DNA from: an uncultured Gemmatimonadota bacterium
GTDB lineage: Bacteria; Gemmatimonadota; Gemmatimonadetes; Gemmatimonadales; GWC2-71-9
Assembly (NCBI GenBank): GCA_946480845.1
Contig: CAMLLJ010000056.1
Coordinates: 1 to 13,542 of the forward strand
Length of the DNA: 13,542 nucleotides
Reading direction: 5' to 3'
Shown: in pieces, positions 1 through 7,373 of the stretch
Layout of the letters: the number at the start of each line of letters is the position of its first letter
Position numbering within the stretch: the first letter of the stretch is position 1
Position numbers and translations under genes: made by a program
The notes under the pieces: generated by a model
The model's input: the letters and a program-made list of their open reading frames with translations, nothing else
What the model was told of the DNA's origin: nothing
Database searches by the model: none

Positions 1-960
1 GGGCAGACGGTGAACCGCCTCTGCGGCTCCGGCCTGCAGGCGGTGGCGAGCGCCGCGCACGCCATCCGCGCCGGCGAGGGCGAATGCCTCCTCGCCGGTG
101 GCGTCGAGAGCATGTCGCGCGCGCCGTGGGTCACGCTCAAGCCCGAGGAGCCATTCCCCCGCGCCGCACCGCGGACGGCCGACACCACGATCGGATGGCG
201 CTTCACCAACCCGGCATTCCCGCCCGAGTGGACCATCTCCATGGGCGAGACGGCCGAGGTCGTCGCCGCGAGCTTCCAGGTGACGCGCGAGGCGCAGGAT
301 CACTTCGCCGCCGAGAGCCAGCGGCGCGCGGCCGCAGCGATCGCGGCCGGGCGGTTCGATGGCGAAATCGTGCCGGTGACGGCCCCGGGCAAGGGCCCCG
401 AGGTGCGCGTCGAGCGCGACGAGCACCCGCGCCCCGGCACCACGCTCGACGCCCTGGCGGCGCTGCCGCCTGCGTTCCGCGCGGGCGGAACCGTCACCGC
501 CGGATCGTCGAGCGGCATCAATGACGGCGCAAGCGCCCTGCTGGTGATGAGCGCCGGCGCCGCGCGCGCCCGCGGGCTCGAGCCGATGGCGCGCATCGTG
601 GCCTCGGCAGTCGCGGGGGTCTCTCCCGAGGTCATGGGCATCGGTCCCGTGCCCGCGGTGCGCAAGGTGCTGGCGCGGGCCGGCCTCGCGGTGAAGGACC
701 TCGACCTGGTCGAGCTGAACGAGGCGTTCGCCGCGCAGGCGCTCGCCTGCATCGCCGAGCTGGGGCTCGACCCGGACCGCACCAACGTGAACGGCGGCGG
801 GATCGCGCTCGGGCATCCGATCGGCGCGACCGGCGCGCGCATCCTGACGACGCTGGTCCACGAGCTCCGCCGGCGCGGCGGGCGCTACGGCCTCGCCACC
901 ATGTGCATCGGCGTCGGCCAGGGCATCGCCCTCCTGGTCGAGCGCGAGGCGCACGGATGA
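1..960 (+). CDS. Thiolase, beta-ketoadipyl-CoA thiolase type (5' end outside window)
   Basis: The reading frame is open from base 1 and lacks roughly the first 80 residues of a family that is usually about 400 residues long, so the true start is upstream; the GTG at base 10 is an internal Val codon. All thiolase active-site elements are visible: the nucleophilic Cys in VNRLCGSG (visible residue 8), Asn in NEAFA (240), His in [11 protein letters not shown] (272) and the second Cys in CIGVGQG (302). The motif DTTIGWRF near visible residue 65 is characteristic of PcaF/PaaJ enzymes, which cleave 3-oxoadipyl-CoA to acetyl-CoA and succinyl-CoA, rather than of plain acetoacetyl-CoA thiolases. The next gene is a 3-hydroxyacyl-CoA dehydrogenase that starts on this stop codon, which would supply the 3-oxoacyl-CoA substrate. 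Thiolase identity is certain. The 3-oxoadipyl-CoA substrate is an inference, and a general fatty-acid thiolase remains possible. Confidence 0.95.
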   Translation, partial: GQTVNRLCGSGLQAVASAAHAIRAGEGECLLAGGVESMSRAPWVTLKPEEPFPRAAPRTADTTIGWRFTNPAFPPEWTISMGETAEVVAASFQVTREAQDHFAAESQRRAAAAIAAGRFDGEIVPVTAPGKGPEVRVERDEHPRPGTTLDALAALPPAFRAGGTVTAGSSSGINDGASALLVMSAGAARARGLEPMARIVASAVAGVSPEVMGIGPVPAVRKVLARAGLAVKDLDLVELNEAFAAQALACIAELGLDPDRTNVNGGGIALGHPIGATGARILTTLVHELRRRGGRYGLATMCIGVGQGIALLVEREAHG

Positions 961-1811
961 TCGAGCGGGTGGCCGTGATCGGGGCGGGCACGATGGGGCA
1001 CGGCATCGCCCACGCGGCGCTCGCAGCGGGGTACCGCGTGGCGCTCGCCGATGCCGACCGCGACGCGCTGCTCGTGGCCCACGAGCGGATCCGCGAAGCG
1101 TTCGCGAAGGGCATCGAGCGCGGCAAGCTCGACGCCGCCGCGCGAGACGCCGCGCTGGCCCGGCTCGCCACCCATCCCGCGCTGGAGGACGCCGCGCGCG
1201 ATGCGGACCTCGTGATCGAGGCGGTGCCCGAGCGTATCGAGCTCAAGCGCGCGCTCTTCACGGCGGCGCAGGGCGTGGCGCCGGCACACGCCATCCTCGC
1301 CTCCAACACCTCCTCGCTCTCGATCTCCGCGATCGCAGCGGCCGTGGCCCAGCCCGGCCGCGTGGTGGGGATGCACTTCTTCAATCCGGTGGCCGCGATG
1401 CGGCTGGTCGAGATCGTGCGCGGCCAGGCCACGGCCGACGCTACGCTCGAGGCCGCCCGTGCCTTCGCCGAGTCGCTGGGCAAGACGGCGATCGTGGTGG
1501 GAGACTCGCCAGGGTTCGCCACCAGCCGGCTCGGCGTGGTGCTCGGCCTCGAGGCGATCCGCATGGTCGAGCAGGGCGTCGCCACCGCGGAAGACATCGA
1601 CCGCGCCATGGAGCTGGGCTACAACCACCCGGTGGGGCCGCTCCGCCTCGGCGACATGGTGGGGCTCGACGTGCGGCTCGCCATCGCCGACCACCTGCAC
1701 GCCACGCTCAAGGAAGAGACCTACCGCGCGCCGCGCCTCCTCCGCCGCATGGTGGCCGAGGGGAAGCTGGGCAGGAAGACCGGCGAGGGCTTCTACCGGT
1801 GGGACGCGTGA
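957..1811 (+). CDS. 3-hydroxyacyl-CoA dehydrogenase (PaaH/Hbd family)
   Basis: This 284-residue enzyme would oxidise a 3-hydroxyacyl-CoA to the 3-oxoacyl-CoA with NAD+. The N-terminal Rossmann motif [12 protein letters not shown] (residues 7-18) binds NAD. Catalytic residues appear in SNTSSL (Ser116, Asn117), GMHFFNPV (His140) and LVEI (Glu152), and the C-terminal dimerisation domain contains [16 protein letters not shown]. The length matches single-domain PaaH/Hbd proteins. The usual Asn in PGFxxNR is Ser190 here (PGFATSR), a substitution I recall in some relatives. The ATG at 957 is chosen because it starts directly at the Rossmann fold and overlaps the thiolase stop as ATGA, implying translational coupling. 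Next to a PcaF/PaaJ-like thiolase the likely substrate is 3-hydroxyadipyl-CoA, although 3-hydroxybutyryl-CoA is possible. Confidence 0.95.
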   Translation: MIERVAVIGAGTMGHGIAHAALAAGYRVALADADRDALLVAHERIREAFAKGIERGKLDAAARDAALARLATHPALEDAARDADLVIEAVPERIELKRALFTAAQGVAPAHAILASNTSSLSISAIAAAVAQPGRVVGMHFFNPVAAMRLVEIVRGQATADATLEAARAFAESLGKTAIVVGDSPGFATSRLGVVLGLEAIRMVEQGVATAEDIDRAMELGYNHPVGPLRLGDMVGLDVRLAIADHLHATLKEETYRAPRLLRRMVAEGKLGRKTGEGFYRWDA

Positions 1812-2638
1812 GCCGGCTCCTCTGCCTCGGCGACGTCTCGCTCCACTATACCCGCGAGGGGAGCGGCGAGCCGGTCGTCTTCGTGCACGGCGGCGGCGCC
1901 GACCTGTCCTACTGGGACGGGCAGATGGCGCCGTTCGCCGAGCGGTACCTGGCGGTGGCCTACAGCCGGCGGTACGCCGAGCCCAACCGGAACGCGCCCT
2001 TCGATTCCGACTATTCCGCGCGCACCGATGCGCGGGACCTGGCCCAGCTCATCGGTGCGCTCGAGCTGGGCGCCGCGCACGTCGTGGCGCACTCGATCGG
2101 CGCGGTGGCGGCGCTCTTCTGCGCCATCGAGCATCCGGAGCTGATTCGCACGCTGGTGCTCGCCGAGCCGCCGGTGCTGCGCTGGGCCACGCTGACGCCC
2201 GACGGCGACGCGGCCTGGACGCGCTTTCTCGCCGTCATGTGGAAGCCGGCGGCCGCCGCCTTCCGCGCGGGGGATCCGGTCGCCGCGATGCGCATCATCA
2301 CCGATTCCTTCGCCGGAAGCGGCACCTTCGACCGCCTGCGCGAGCCGGTGCGCGACCGCCTGCTCCGCAACGCGCGCGACTGGGAGGCCTTCACCACCTC
2401 GAGCGACTGCTTCCCCGCCCTCGACCGCGAGCGCGTCGCCGCGCTCCCGATGCCGGTGCTCCTGCTCAGCGCCGGCCGCACCGTGCCGATCCACCGGATC
2501 GTGGACGATGTGCTCGCGGCCACGCTCCCCGCGCCCGAGCGCGTGCACCTGCCCGATGCCACGCACGATCTCTGGGCCGACCAGCCCGAGGCCTGCCGGG
2601 AGGCCACGCTCGACTTCCTGGAGCGCCACGCCGCATGA
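1808..2638 (+). CDS. Alpha/beta-fold hydrolase
   Basis: A 276-residue cytoplasmic alpha/beta hydrolase with no signal peptide. The oxyanion-hole motif HGGG lies at residues 27-30, the nucleophile elbow is AHSIG with Ser96, and the C-terminal His253 sits in ATHDLW. The usual Asp after strand 7 (LLxxGxxD) is not seen; the segment reads LLLSAGRTVP. Glu120 in LVLAEPP, after strand 6, may supply the acid instead. The GTG at 1808 overlaps the previous stop as GTGA, and an in-frame GTG at 1799 would add only three residues. The gene lies between two acyl-CoA enzymes and an SGNH hydrolase, so it may cleave an ester, thioester or amide in the same pathway. Because tryptophan dioxygenase is encoded nearby, a formylkynurenine formamidase role is conceivable but unproven. 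The substrate cannot be read from the sequence. Confidence 0.88.
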   Translation: MSRLLCLGDVSLHYTREGSGEPVVFVHGGGADLSYWDGQMAPFAERYLAVAYSRRYAEPNRNAPFDSDYSARTDARDLAQLIGALELGAAHVVAHSIGAVAALFCAIEHPELIRTLVLAEPPVLRWATLTPDGDAAWTRFLAVMWKPAAAAFRAGDPVAAMRIITDSFAGSGTFDRLREPVRDRLLRNARDWEAFTTSSDCFPALDRERVAALPMPVLLLSAGRTVPIHRIVDDVLAATLPAPERVHLPDATHDLWADQPEACREATLDFLERHAA

Positions 2639-3255
2639 CGGGACGCTTCCTGGCTCTCGGGGACAGCTACACCATCGGTGAGTGCGTCGAGCCGGCCGGG
2701 CGCTGGCCCGCGCAGCTTGCCGCACTGATCGGAAATAGCCACGCGGCGGCCCCGGAGATCATCGCCGTGACCGGGTGGACCACGGACGACCTGATGGCCG
2801 CGATCGTGGAGGCCCGCCCGCGCGGTCCGTACGCCCTGGTCTCCCTGCTGATCGGTGCAAACGACCAGTACCAGGGACGCCCGGTCGAGGAGTACCGGCC
2901 GCGCTTCCGGGCGCTGCTCGCGGCCGCCGTGGGGTTCGCCGGCGGAGAGGCCGCCCGGGTCCTGGTGCTGTCCATCCCCGACTGGGGCGTGACACCGTAC
3001 GCCGAAGGACGCGACCGTGCGGCGATCGCCCGGGAGATCGATGGGTACAATGCGGTCGCGGCGGACGAGGCGGCCCGCGCCGGGGCCCGATGGGTGGATG
3101 TCACGCCCATTTCTCGCCGCCCTGACCCGGACGGCGCCCGGCTCGCGTCCGACCGGCTGCACCCGTCCGCGGCGCAGTATGCGGAGTGGGCGCGCGCCGC
3201 GCTGCCAGCGGCGTCGGCCGCCGTCGGCGGGAGTATCTTTCAGCGGGCGCCGTGA
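2635..3255 (+). CDS. SGNH/GDSL-family hydrolase
   Basis: A 206-residue cytoplasmic SGNH esterase without a signal peptide. The family blocks are in order: GDSY with nucleophile Ser11 (block I), Gly47 in VTGWTTDD (block II), GAND with Asn76 (block III) and DRLHPS with Asp173 and His176 (block V). The catalytic set is therefore complete. The ATG at 2635 overlaps the preceding stop as ATGA, and the protein begins two residues before the block I strand, so no other start fits. Family members hydrolyse acyl esters, including lysophospholipids and acetylated sugars; the sequence does not tell which. A strong GC hairpin encloses its stop codon, just upstream of the tryptophan dioxygenase gene. Confidence 0.92.
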   Translation: MTGRFLALGDSYTIGECVEPAGRWPAQLAALIGNSHAAAPEIIAVTGWTTDDLMAAIVEARPRGPYALVSLLIGANDQYQGRPVEEYRPRFRALLAAAVGFAGGEAARVLVLSIPDWGVTPYAEGRDRAAIAREIDGYNAVAADEAARAGARWVDVTPISRRPDPDGARLASDRLHPSAAQYAEWARAALPAASAAVGGSIFQRAP

Positions 3256-3266
3256 GCCGGCGCCCG
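3244..3266 (+). terminator. GC-rich hairpin over the SGNH hydrolase stop codon
   Basis: Bases 3244-3252 (CGGGCGCCG) pair perfectly with 3258-3266 (CGGCGCCCG), giving a nine-base-pair stem with a five-base loop, TGAGC, that holds the TGA stop. No T-tract follows, so it is not a standard intrinsic terminator. It could be an attenuator, an RNA processing or stability element, or a structure that separates the SGNH gene from the dioxygenase gene. Chance pairing is fairly common at this GC content. Confidence 0.35.
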
Positions 3267-3275
3267 GAACCCAGC

Positions 3276-3280
3276 AAGGA
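3276..3280 (+). promoter_or_regulatory. Ribosome binding site of tryptophan 2,3-dioxygenase
   Basis: AAGGA lies six bases upstream of the ATG at 3287. Among the first six genes this is the only one with its own clear Shine-Dalgarno site and a real gap from the gene before. It fixes the start and argues for independent translation initiation. Confidence 0.6.
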
Positions 3281-3286
3281 AGCGGC

Positions 3287-4063
3287 ATGCCATTCGGATT
3301 GCCCGACAGCGAGCAGAAACTGACCTACGGCGGCTACCTCCGGGTGGCGGACCTCATCGCGCTGCAGCAGCTCCAGTCCGACCCCGCGCAGCACGACGAG
3401 ACGCTGTTCATCATCATCCACCAGACCTACGAGCTCTGGTTCAAGCAGCTCCTGCATGAGCTGGCCGAGGTCCGCGAGCGGCTCGGCCGGGACGAGGTGC
3501 TGTCGGCCGTGCGCCTGCTCCGGCGCTGCATCGAGATCCAGCGGGTGCTGGTCGGCCAGATCGCCGTGCTGGAGACGATGACGCCGATGGATTTCCTCGC
3601 GTTCCGCGACCACCTGATGCCGGCCAGCGGCTTCCAGTCGGCGCAGTTCCGCGAAATCGAGTTCCTGGCCGGCCTCAAGGAGCCGCGCTTCCTCGAGTCG
3701 TACCCCGAGGGCACCGTGGAGCGCGGCCGGCTCGAGGCCCGGCTCGCCGAGCCGACGCTGCGCGACGCGTTCCACAGCCTGCTCGCCCGGCGCGGCAACG
3801 ACGCCGATGCGGCCGGCATCGCCGCACTCTACCGCGACGCCGACAACAGCATGGACCTCTTCCTCCTGTCCGAGGCGCTGATCGAGTTCGATGAGATGCT
3901 GACGGTCTGGCGGGTTCGCCATGTGCAGATGGTCGAGCGGATCATCGGCGGCCGGCCGGGCACGGGCGGCAGCGACGGCGCGGCGTACCTGCGCGGCACG
4001 GTGCAGCGCCGGATCTTCCCCGAGCTCTGGGAAGCGCGCAACCTCATCGGGGCGCGGCAGTGA
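3287..4063 (+). CDS. kynA: Tryptophan 2,3-dioxygenase
   Basis: This 258-residue haem enzyme opens the indole ring of L-tryptophan with O2 to give N-formylkynurenine, the first step of the kynurenine pathway. The family signatures are present: FIIIHQTYELWFK with the distal active-site His45, FLAFR with Phe103 and Arg107 at the positions that bind the substrate carboxylate, PASGFQS after it, the proximal haem ligand His212 in WRVRHVQMVER, and GTGGS with Thr226. His212 and Thr226 have the same 14-residue spacing as His240 and Thr254 of the Xanthomonas enzyme. The start at 3287 has an AAGGA site and gives a family-typical N-terminus; the frame is open further upstream only as an overlap with the SGNH gene. 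No KynB-type formamidase or kynureninase is in the window. The stop overlaps the next start as GTGA. Confidence 0.97.
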   Translation: MPFGLPDSEQKLTYGGYLRVADLIALQQLQSDPAQHDETLFIIIHQTYELWFKQLLHELAEVRERLGRDEVLSAVRLLRRCIEIQRVLVGQIAVLETMTPMDFLAFRDHLMPASGFQSAQFREIEFLAGLKEPRFLESYPEGTVERGRLEARLAEPTLRDAFHSLLARRGNDADAAGIAALYRDADNSMDLFLLSEALIEFDEMLTVWRVRHVQMVERIIGGRPGTGGSDGAAYLRGTVQRRIFPELWEARNLIGARQ

Positions 4064-4563
4064 TCCAGGGCGAGATGGTGGAGCTGGTCGGCGGCACGGC
4101 CGACGTGGTCGGCCGCCTGGCCGCCGCGATGGGCGCCGGCATCGTCCTCGGCGTCAACCGCGACCTCCGCGGAAAGCCGGCCGGCGTGCGCACCCACGGC
4201 CTGGTCGCCATCGGCGCCTGCCTCGTCACCGTCATCGTGATGGAGCTGTCGGCCATGGCGCCGTCCTTCAATCCCGACGCGATGAGCCGGGCCATGCAGG
4301 GCATCATCACCGGCATCGGCTTCATCGGCGGCGGGGTCATCCTCAAGCTCCCGGCGTCGCGCAGCGTGCAGGGGCTGACCACCGCCGCCTCGGTCTGGGT
4401 GACCGCCTGCCTCGGCATCGCGTTCGGGACCGGCATGTGGCGGACGGCGCTGGCCGCGCTCGGCCTCACCTTCCTCGTGCTGCTGCTGGGCGGCGCCGTG
4501 GAGGACGTGGCCAACCGGGCGCTCAAGGGCCGGCAGCGGCCCGAGGGATGGGAGCATGAGTGA
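4060..4563 (+). CDS. MgtC/SapB-family inner-membrane protein
   Basis: A 167-residue protein with about four to five hydrophobic segments. It carries the conserved MgtC core: a first helix followed by NRDLRGKPAGVRTHGLV, then GIITGIGFIGGGVIL and VQGLTTAASVWVTA. MgtC proteins are tied to growth in low magnesium and, in pathogens, to survival in macrophages through effects on the ATP synthase. In environmental bacteria the role is largely unknown. The GTG start at 4060 overlaps the tryptophan dioxygenase stop (GTGA); an ATG at 4075 preceded by AGGGCG is an alternative that would shorten the protein by five residues. The protein lacks the C-terminal soluble ACT-like domain of longer MgtC proteins. 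The 3' end overlaps the next small gene by eight bases, suggesting joint production. Confidence 0.9.
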   Translation: MIQGEMVELVGGTADVVGRLAAAMGAGIVLGVNRDLRGKPAGVRTHGLVAIGACLVTVIVMELSAMAPSFNPDAMSRAMQGIITGIGFIGGGVILKLPASRSVQGLTTAASVWVTACLGIAFGTGMWRTALAALGLTFLVLLLGGAVEDVANRALKGRQRPEGWEHE

Positions 4564-4765
4564 CACGCGGCGCGAGGTGCTCCGGCTCGTGGTGTCGGTG
4601 ATGCTGGTGGATGCGGCCGCCATCGCCGTGTTCTTCATCGCGCGGCTCGACGACGGGCCGGCGCGCGCCCGGATCATCTTCGCCGTCGTGTGGACGCTGG
4701 TGACGCTGGTCGTGGTGCTCGCCGGCCTCGCGCGCGTCCGCGAGACGCGCATCCGGGGGCGCTGA
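4556..4765 (+). CDS. Small two-helix membrane protein, unknown function
   Basis: A 69-residue protein that I do not recognise as a named family. Two hydrophobic stretches, about residues 9-29 and 40-60, are separated by a polar loop (RLDDGPARAR). A basic C-terminal tail (RVRETRIRGR) suggests that both ends face the cytoplasm. It starts eight bases before the MgtC-family stop, behind a purine-rich GGGAGC that can serve as a ribosome site, and its own stop overlaps the acetyltransferase start as TGATG. This placement inside a chain of coupled genes is the main evidence that it is real. A role as a small partner or regulator of the MgtC-family protein is speculation based on adjacency. Confidence 0.72.
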   Translation: MSDTRREVLRLVVSVMLVDAAAIAVFFIARLDDGPARARIIFAVVWTLVTLVVVLAGLARVRETRIRGR

Positions 4766-5328
4766 TGCCCCGCACGTTGCGCCCCACCCTCACCACTGAC
4801 CGGCTGGTGCTCCGGCCCTTCGTCCCTGCGGACGCGGATGCCGTCACCGCCATCGTGTGCGACCGGGAGATCGCGGCCAACACCCTGTCGATCCCCCATC
4901 CGTACGAGCGCCCCATGGCCGAGCGGTGGCTCGCCACCCAGGCGGACGCCTTCGAGCGCGGCGAATCGGTGACCTTCGCGGTCACCGGGCGCGAGGGCGG
5001 CGCCCTGCTCGGCTGCGTCGGCCTGATGATCGAGCGCGACCACCTGCGCGCAGAGATGGGCTACTGGATGTCGCGCGACTGGTGGAGCCGGGGATACGGC
5101 ACCGAGGCGTCGGCGGCGGTGCTGCGCCACGCCTTCGAGCAGCTCGGCCTGCACCGGGTCTTCGCCCACCACCTCACCCGCAACCCCGCGTCGGGCCGGA
5201 TCATGCAGAAGATCGGCATGCGCCACGAGGGCACGCTCAGGGGCCACGTCCTCAAGTGGGGCGTACACGAGGACCTGGAGCTGTACGGGATCGTGCGGGA
5301 CGACTACGAACGCCTGGGGGCGGGATGA
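4765..5328 (+). CDS. GNAT acetyltransferase, RimJ/RimL-like
   Basis: A 187-residue acetyltransferase of the Acetyltransf_3 type. The N-terminus TDRLVLRPF (11-19) is the standard first strand of RimJ/RimL relatives. The acetyl-CoA pyrophosphate loop is seen in WWSRGYGTEA (106-115), and the C-terminal part has NPASGRIMQKIGM (140-152), which packs on the CoA. Family members transfer acetyl groups to protein N-termini, aminoglycosides or small amines; nothing here fixes the substrate. The ATG at 4765 shares a base with the preceding TGA and gives an N-terminus that begins just before the conserved strand. The stop overlaps the DUF4112 gene start as ATGA. Confidence 0.92.
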   Translation: MPRTLRPTLTTDRLVLRPFVPADADAVTAIVCDREIAANTLSIPHPYERPMAERWLATQADAFERGESVTFAVTGREGGALLGCVGLMIERDHLRAEMGYWMSRDWWSRGYGTEASAAVLRHAFEQLGLHRVFAHHLTRNPASGRIMQKIGMRHEGTLRGHVLKWGVHEDLELYGIVRDDYERLGAG

Positions 5329-5861
5329 CCGCGGACGCAGGAGGCCGGAGGCCGGGGACCAGGGTCGTCGCCGGAAGTGGCGAGCTGCAGGACGTGCGCG
5401 TGGCCCGGCTCAGGACCCTCTCGCGGCTGCTCGACAGCCAGTTCCGGATCCCGGGCACCAATTTCCGGTTCGGCCTCGACGCGATCGTCGGCCTGGTGCC
5501 GGGCCTGGGCGACGTGGCCGGCGCGGTGGCATCGTCGGCGATCATCTTCGAGGCCGCCCGGCTGGGCGCGCCCAAGTCGGTGCTCGCCCGCATGATGGCC
5601 AACGTCGGGATCGAGATGCTGGTGGGCGCGGTCCCCGCCCTCGGCGACCTCTTCGACGTCGTCTTCAAGGCCAACAACCGCAACATGCGGCTGATCGAGG
5701 GCCACGTCTCCACCCCGGACCTCGCCCATCGCTCGAGCCGCAGGTTCCTGCTCTGGCTCGGCATCGGGCTGGCGGCGCTGGTGGTCGTGGCCGGCGCGCT
5801 CGCCGTCGTCATCGGTATCGCGGTCTACCGGGCCATCGCAAGCGGACGCGGGCCGCTCTGA
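5325..5861 (+). CDS. DUF4112-domain membrane protein
   Basis: A 178-residue protein matching DUF4112 by its signature order: LDSQFRIPGTNFRFGLDAIVG (37-57), VPGLGDV (58-64), an Ala-rich helix, ARMMANVGIEMLVGAVPALGDLFDV (88-112) and KANNRNMRLIEGH (115-127). A single strong transmembrane segment, about 141-167, follows, then a short tail. The two PxxGD elements, residues 59-63 and 104-108, look like an internal repeat. The family function is unknown, and the domain may lie on or partly in the membrane. The start at 5325 overlaps the acetyltransferase stop (ATGA). This is the last gene of the + strand run and it converges with the TPR esterase gene, with 27 bases between the stops. Confidence 0.92.
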   Translation: MTADAGGRRPGTRVVAGSGELQDVRVARLRTLSRLLDSQFRIPGTNFRFGLDAIVGLVPGLGDVAGAVASSAIIFEAARLGAPKSVLARMMANVGIEMLVGAVPALGDLFDVVFKANNRNMRLIEGHVSTPDLAHRSSRRFLLWLGIGLAALVVVAGALAVVIGIAVYRAIASGRGPL

Positions 5862-5888
5862 CGCCGCGCGCTGCAATGGAGCCGGCGC

Positions 5889-7373
5889 CTAGTCGGACGA
5901 TCCCGATGGTGCCGCCGCGGGCAGGCGCGCCACGAGCCGAGTGAAGCGCGGGTCGCTCCGGAGCGCGGCGAGGTCATCGTCCGTCTCGAAGAGCCGCCGC
6001 TCCACGACACCCTGCGCCACCGCGCTGTCGAGCGCCGCGAAGGCCTGGTCGGTCCGCCCCAGCCTGGCGTACGCGCACGCAAGGTTGTACCAGGCCACGC
6101 CGCGAGTGGCGCGTCCAGGCGGGATGCCCAGCTCGAAGGCGCGCTCGTAGCTGCGCGCGGCCTCCGCGTGCCGGCCCAGATGGAGCTGGGCCCAGCCGAG
6201 CTGCCCGAAGATCATGCTGTGCTCCATCCCTCCCGCCACGGCACGGCTGAACAGCCGCTCGGCATCGGCCCAGCGCCGCTGGGCGCTGCGCATCTGGCCC
6301 AGGCCCCAGAGCGTGCCGGCGTGCGTGGAGTCGAGCTGGTAGGCGCGCTCGTACGCGCTGTCGGCTGCGGGGAGCCGCTGGAGCGCCACCAGGATCCGAG
6401 CGTACTGCCGGAACGCTTCGGCGTCGTCCGGATGGGCGGCGGTCCAGCGCGCGAGCCGCTCGGCCGCGGGCGCCGGCTCGTTGGCGTAGATCGCCGCCAC
6501 GATGGCCCGGGCGTCCGATTCGCCCGGTGGGCCGGGGGGAAGCGGCGGCACCGGCTCCAGGTGGCTCCGCCAGAACGCGATGGTCCGCTGGATGATGCGC
6601 CGCGCGTCGTCGCTGTCGGTGAACGCGTCGAACGCGTGCGGCATGCCGGCGCCGAACTCGAGCGTCCAGGGAAGCTGTTCCGCGACGACGCGCCGCCAGA
6701 GGCCGGTGAGCGCCGCGCCCATCCGCGGTGCATCGCCCTGTGCCACGATGAAGAGCACGGGAAGGTCGCGGCGCAGGGTGACGGCGGAATCGGGAGGCCC
6801 GCCGTAGTAGAGGGCGGCGGCGCGCACGCCGCGCGGGATCGAGTCGCCGAAGAGCAGCTCGTTGGCGCCGCCCACGTTGGCGGACGCGGCGTAGACGCCG
6901 AGCCGCTCCGGGTCGATGCCGTGGCGCGCGCCGTGCTCGGCCAGGTAGCGGAACACGCCGCGCAGGCTCCCCTGGATGTCCGCGCGGTCGGCGTCCATCG
7001 AGATGCCGATCATCCCGTGCGCGGCGACCAGCCGCGGCCAGCCGCGGTAGATGCCCCAGCGCTTCACGCGCTCGACGGTGGTGTCCTCGCCGTCGCCCAC
7101 GGCGTTGAGGAAGACGACCGCGGGAAGCCGCTCCCCCCGCCGCATGCGGGGCGGCGCGTAGATGTCGAGCGAGAGCGTGCGCGAAGCGCCCTGGAGGTAG
7201 GGCACGTCCTCCTGCACCCGGACGTCGCGCGTGGCGGGTACGTCGTAGACGATCCCGAAGGCGATGGGATCGAGCGCGGACCGGCCCGGCACCGCCTGCG
7301 CGGCGGCCGGAAGCGCGGCGGCCGCGAGGGCGATCATCGCAGGCGCCGCACGGCACATGGCATATGGGGACAT
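5889..7373 (-). CDS. Exported alpha/beta hydrolase fused to TPR repeats
   Basis: A 494-residue predicted exported protein. An N-terminal hydrophobic stretch (IALAAAALPAAAQA, 14-27) reads as a signal peptide with cleavage after AQA. Residues about 60-275 form a dienelactone-hydrolase/esterase-like domain: SLDIYAPP leads into PAVVFLN, the nucleophile elbow is YAASANVGG (Ser164), the likely acid is Asp214 in AQGDAP, and His246 lies in GMPHAFD. The elbow departs from GxSxG (A-A-S-A-N), so activity is plausible but not assured. Residues about 295-485 hold tetratricopeptide-type helix pairs, for example AYERAYQLD, LGWAQLHLG and WYNLACAYARLG, ending in LRSDPRFTRL. TPRs suggest protein contacts. Start choice is uncertain: ATG codons lie at 7397 (AGGAA site, but facing the next gene's start), 7373 and 7358. 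Confidence 0.87.
   Translation of the reverse strand: MSPYAMCRAAPAMIALAAAALPAAAQAVPGRSALDPIAFGIVYDVPATRDVRVQEDVPYLQGASRTLSLDIYAPPRMRRGERLPAVVFLNAVGDGEDTTVERVKRWGIYRGWPRLVAAHGMIGISMDADRADIQGSLRGVFRYLAEHGARHGIDPERLGVYAASANVGGANELLFGDSIPRGVRAAALYYGGPPDSAVTLRRDLPVLFIVAQGDAPRMGAALTGLWRRVVAEQLPWTLEFGAGMPHAFDAFTDSDDARRIIQRTIAFWRSHLEPVPPLPPGPPGESDARAIVAAIYANEPAPAAERLARWTAAHPDDAEAFRQYARILVALQRLPAADSAYERAYQLDSTHAGTLWGLGQMRSAQRRWADAERLFSRAVAGGMEHSMIFGQLGWAQLHLGRHAEAARSYERAFELGIPPGRATRGVAWYNLACAYARLGRTDQAFAALDSAVAQGVVERRLFETDDDLAALRSDPRFTRLVARLPAAAPSGSSD

Noticed and set aside
3829..5268. A 479-codon open frame on the - strand under kynA, the MgtC-family gene and the acetyltransferase
   Set aside because: Low-complexity composition, no motif, and complete overlap with four well-supported + strand genes.
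5862..5888. Terminator hairpin between the convergent DUF4112 and TPR esterase genes
   Set aside because: Only a five-base CGCCG/CGGCG pairing with a long loop and no T-tract, which is within chance for this GC content.
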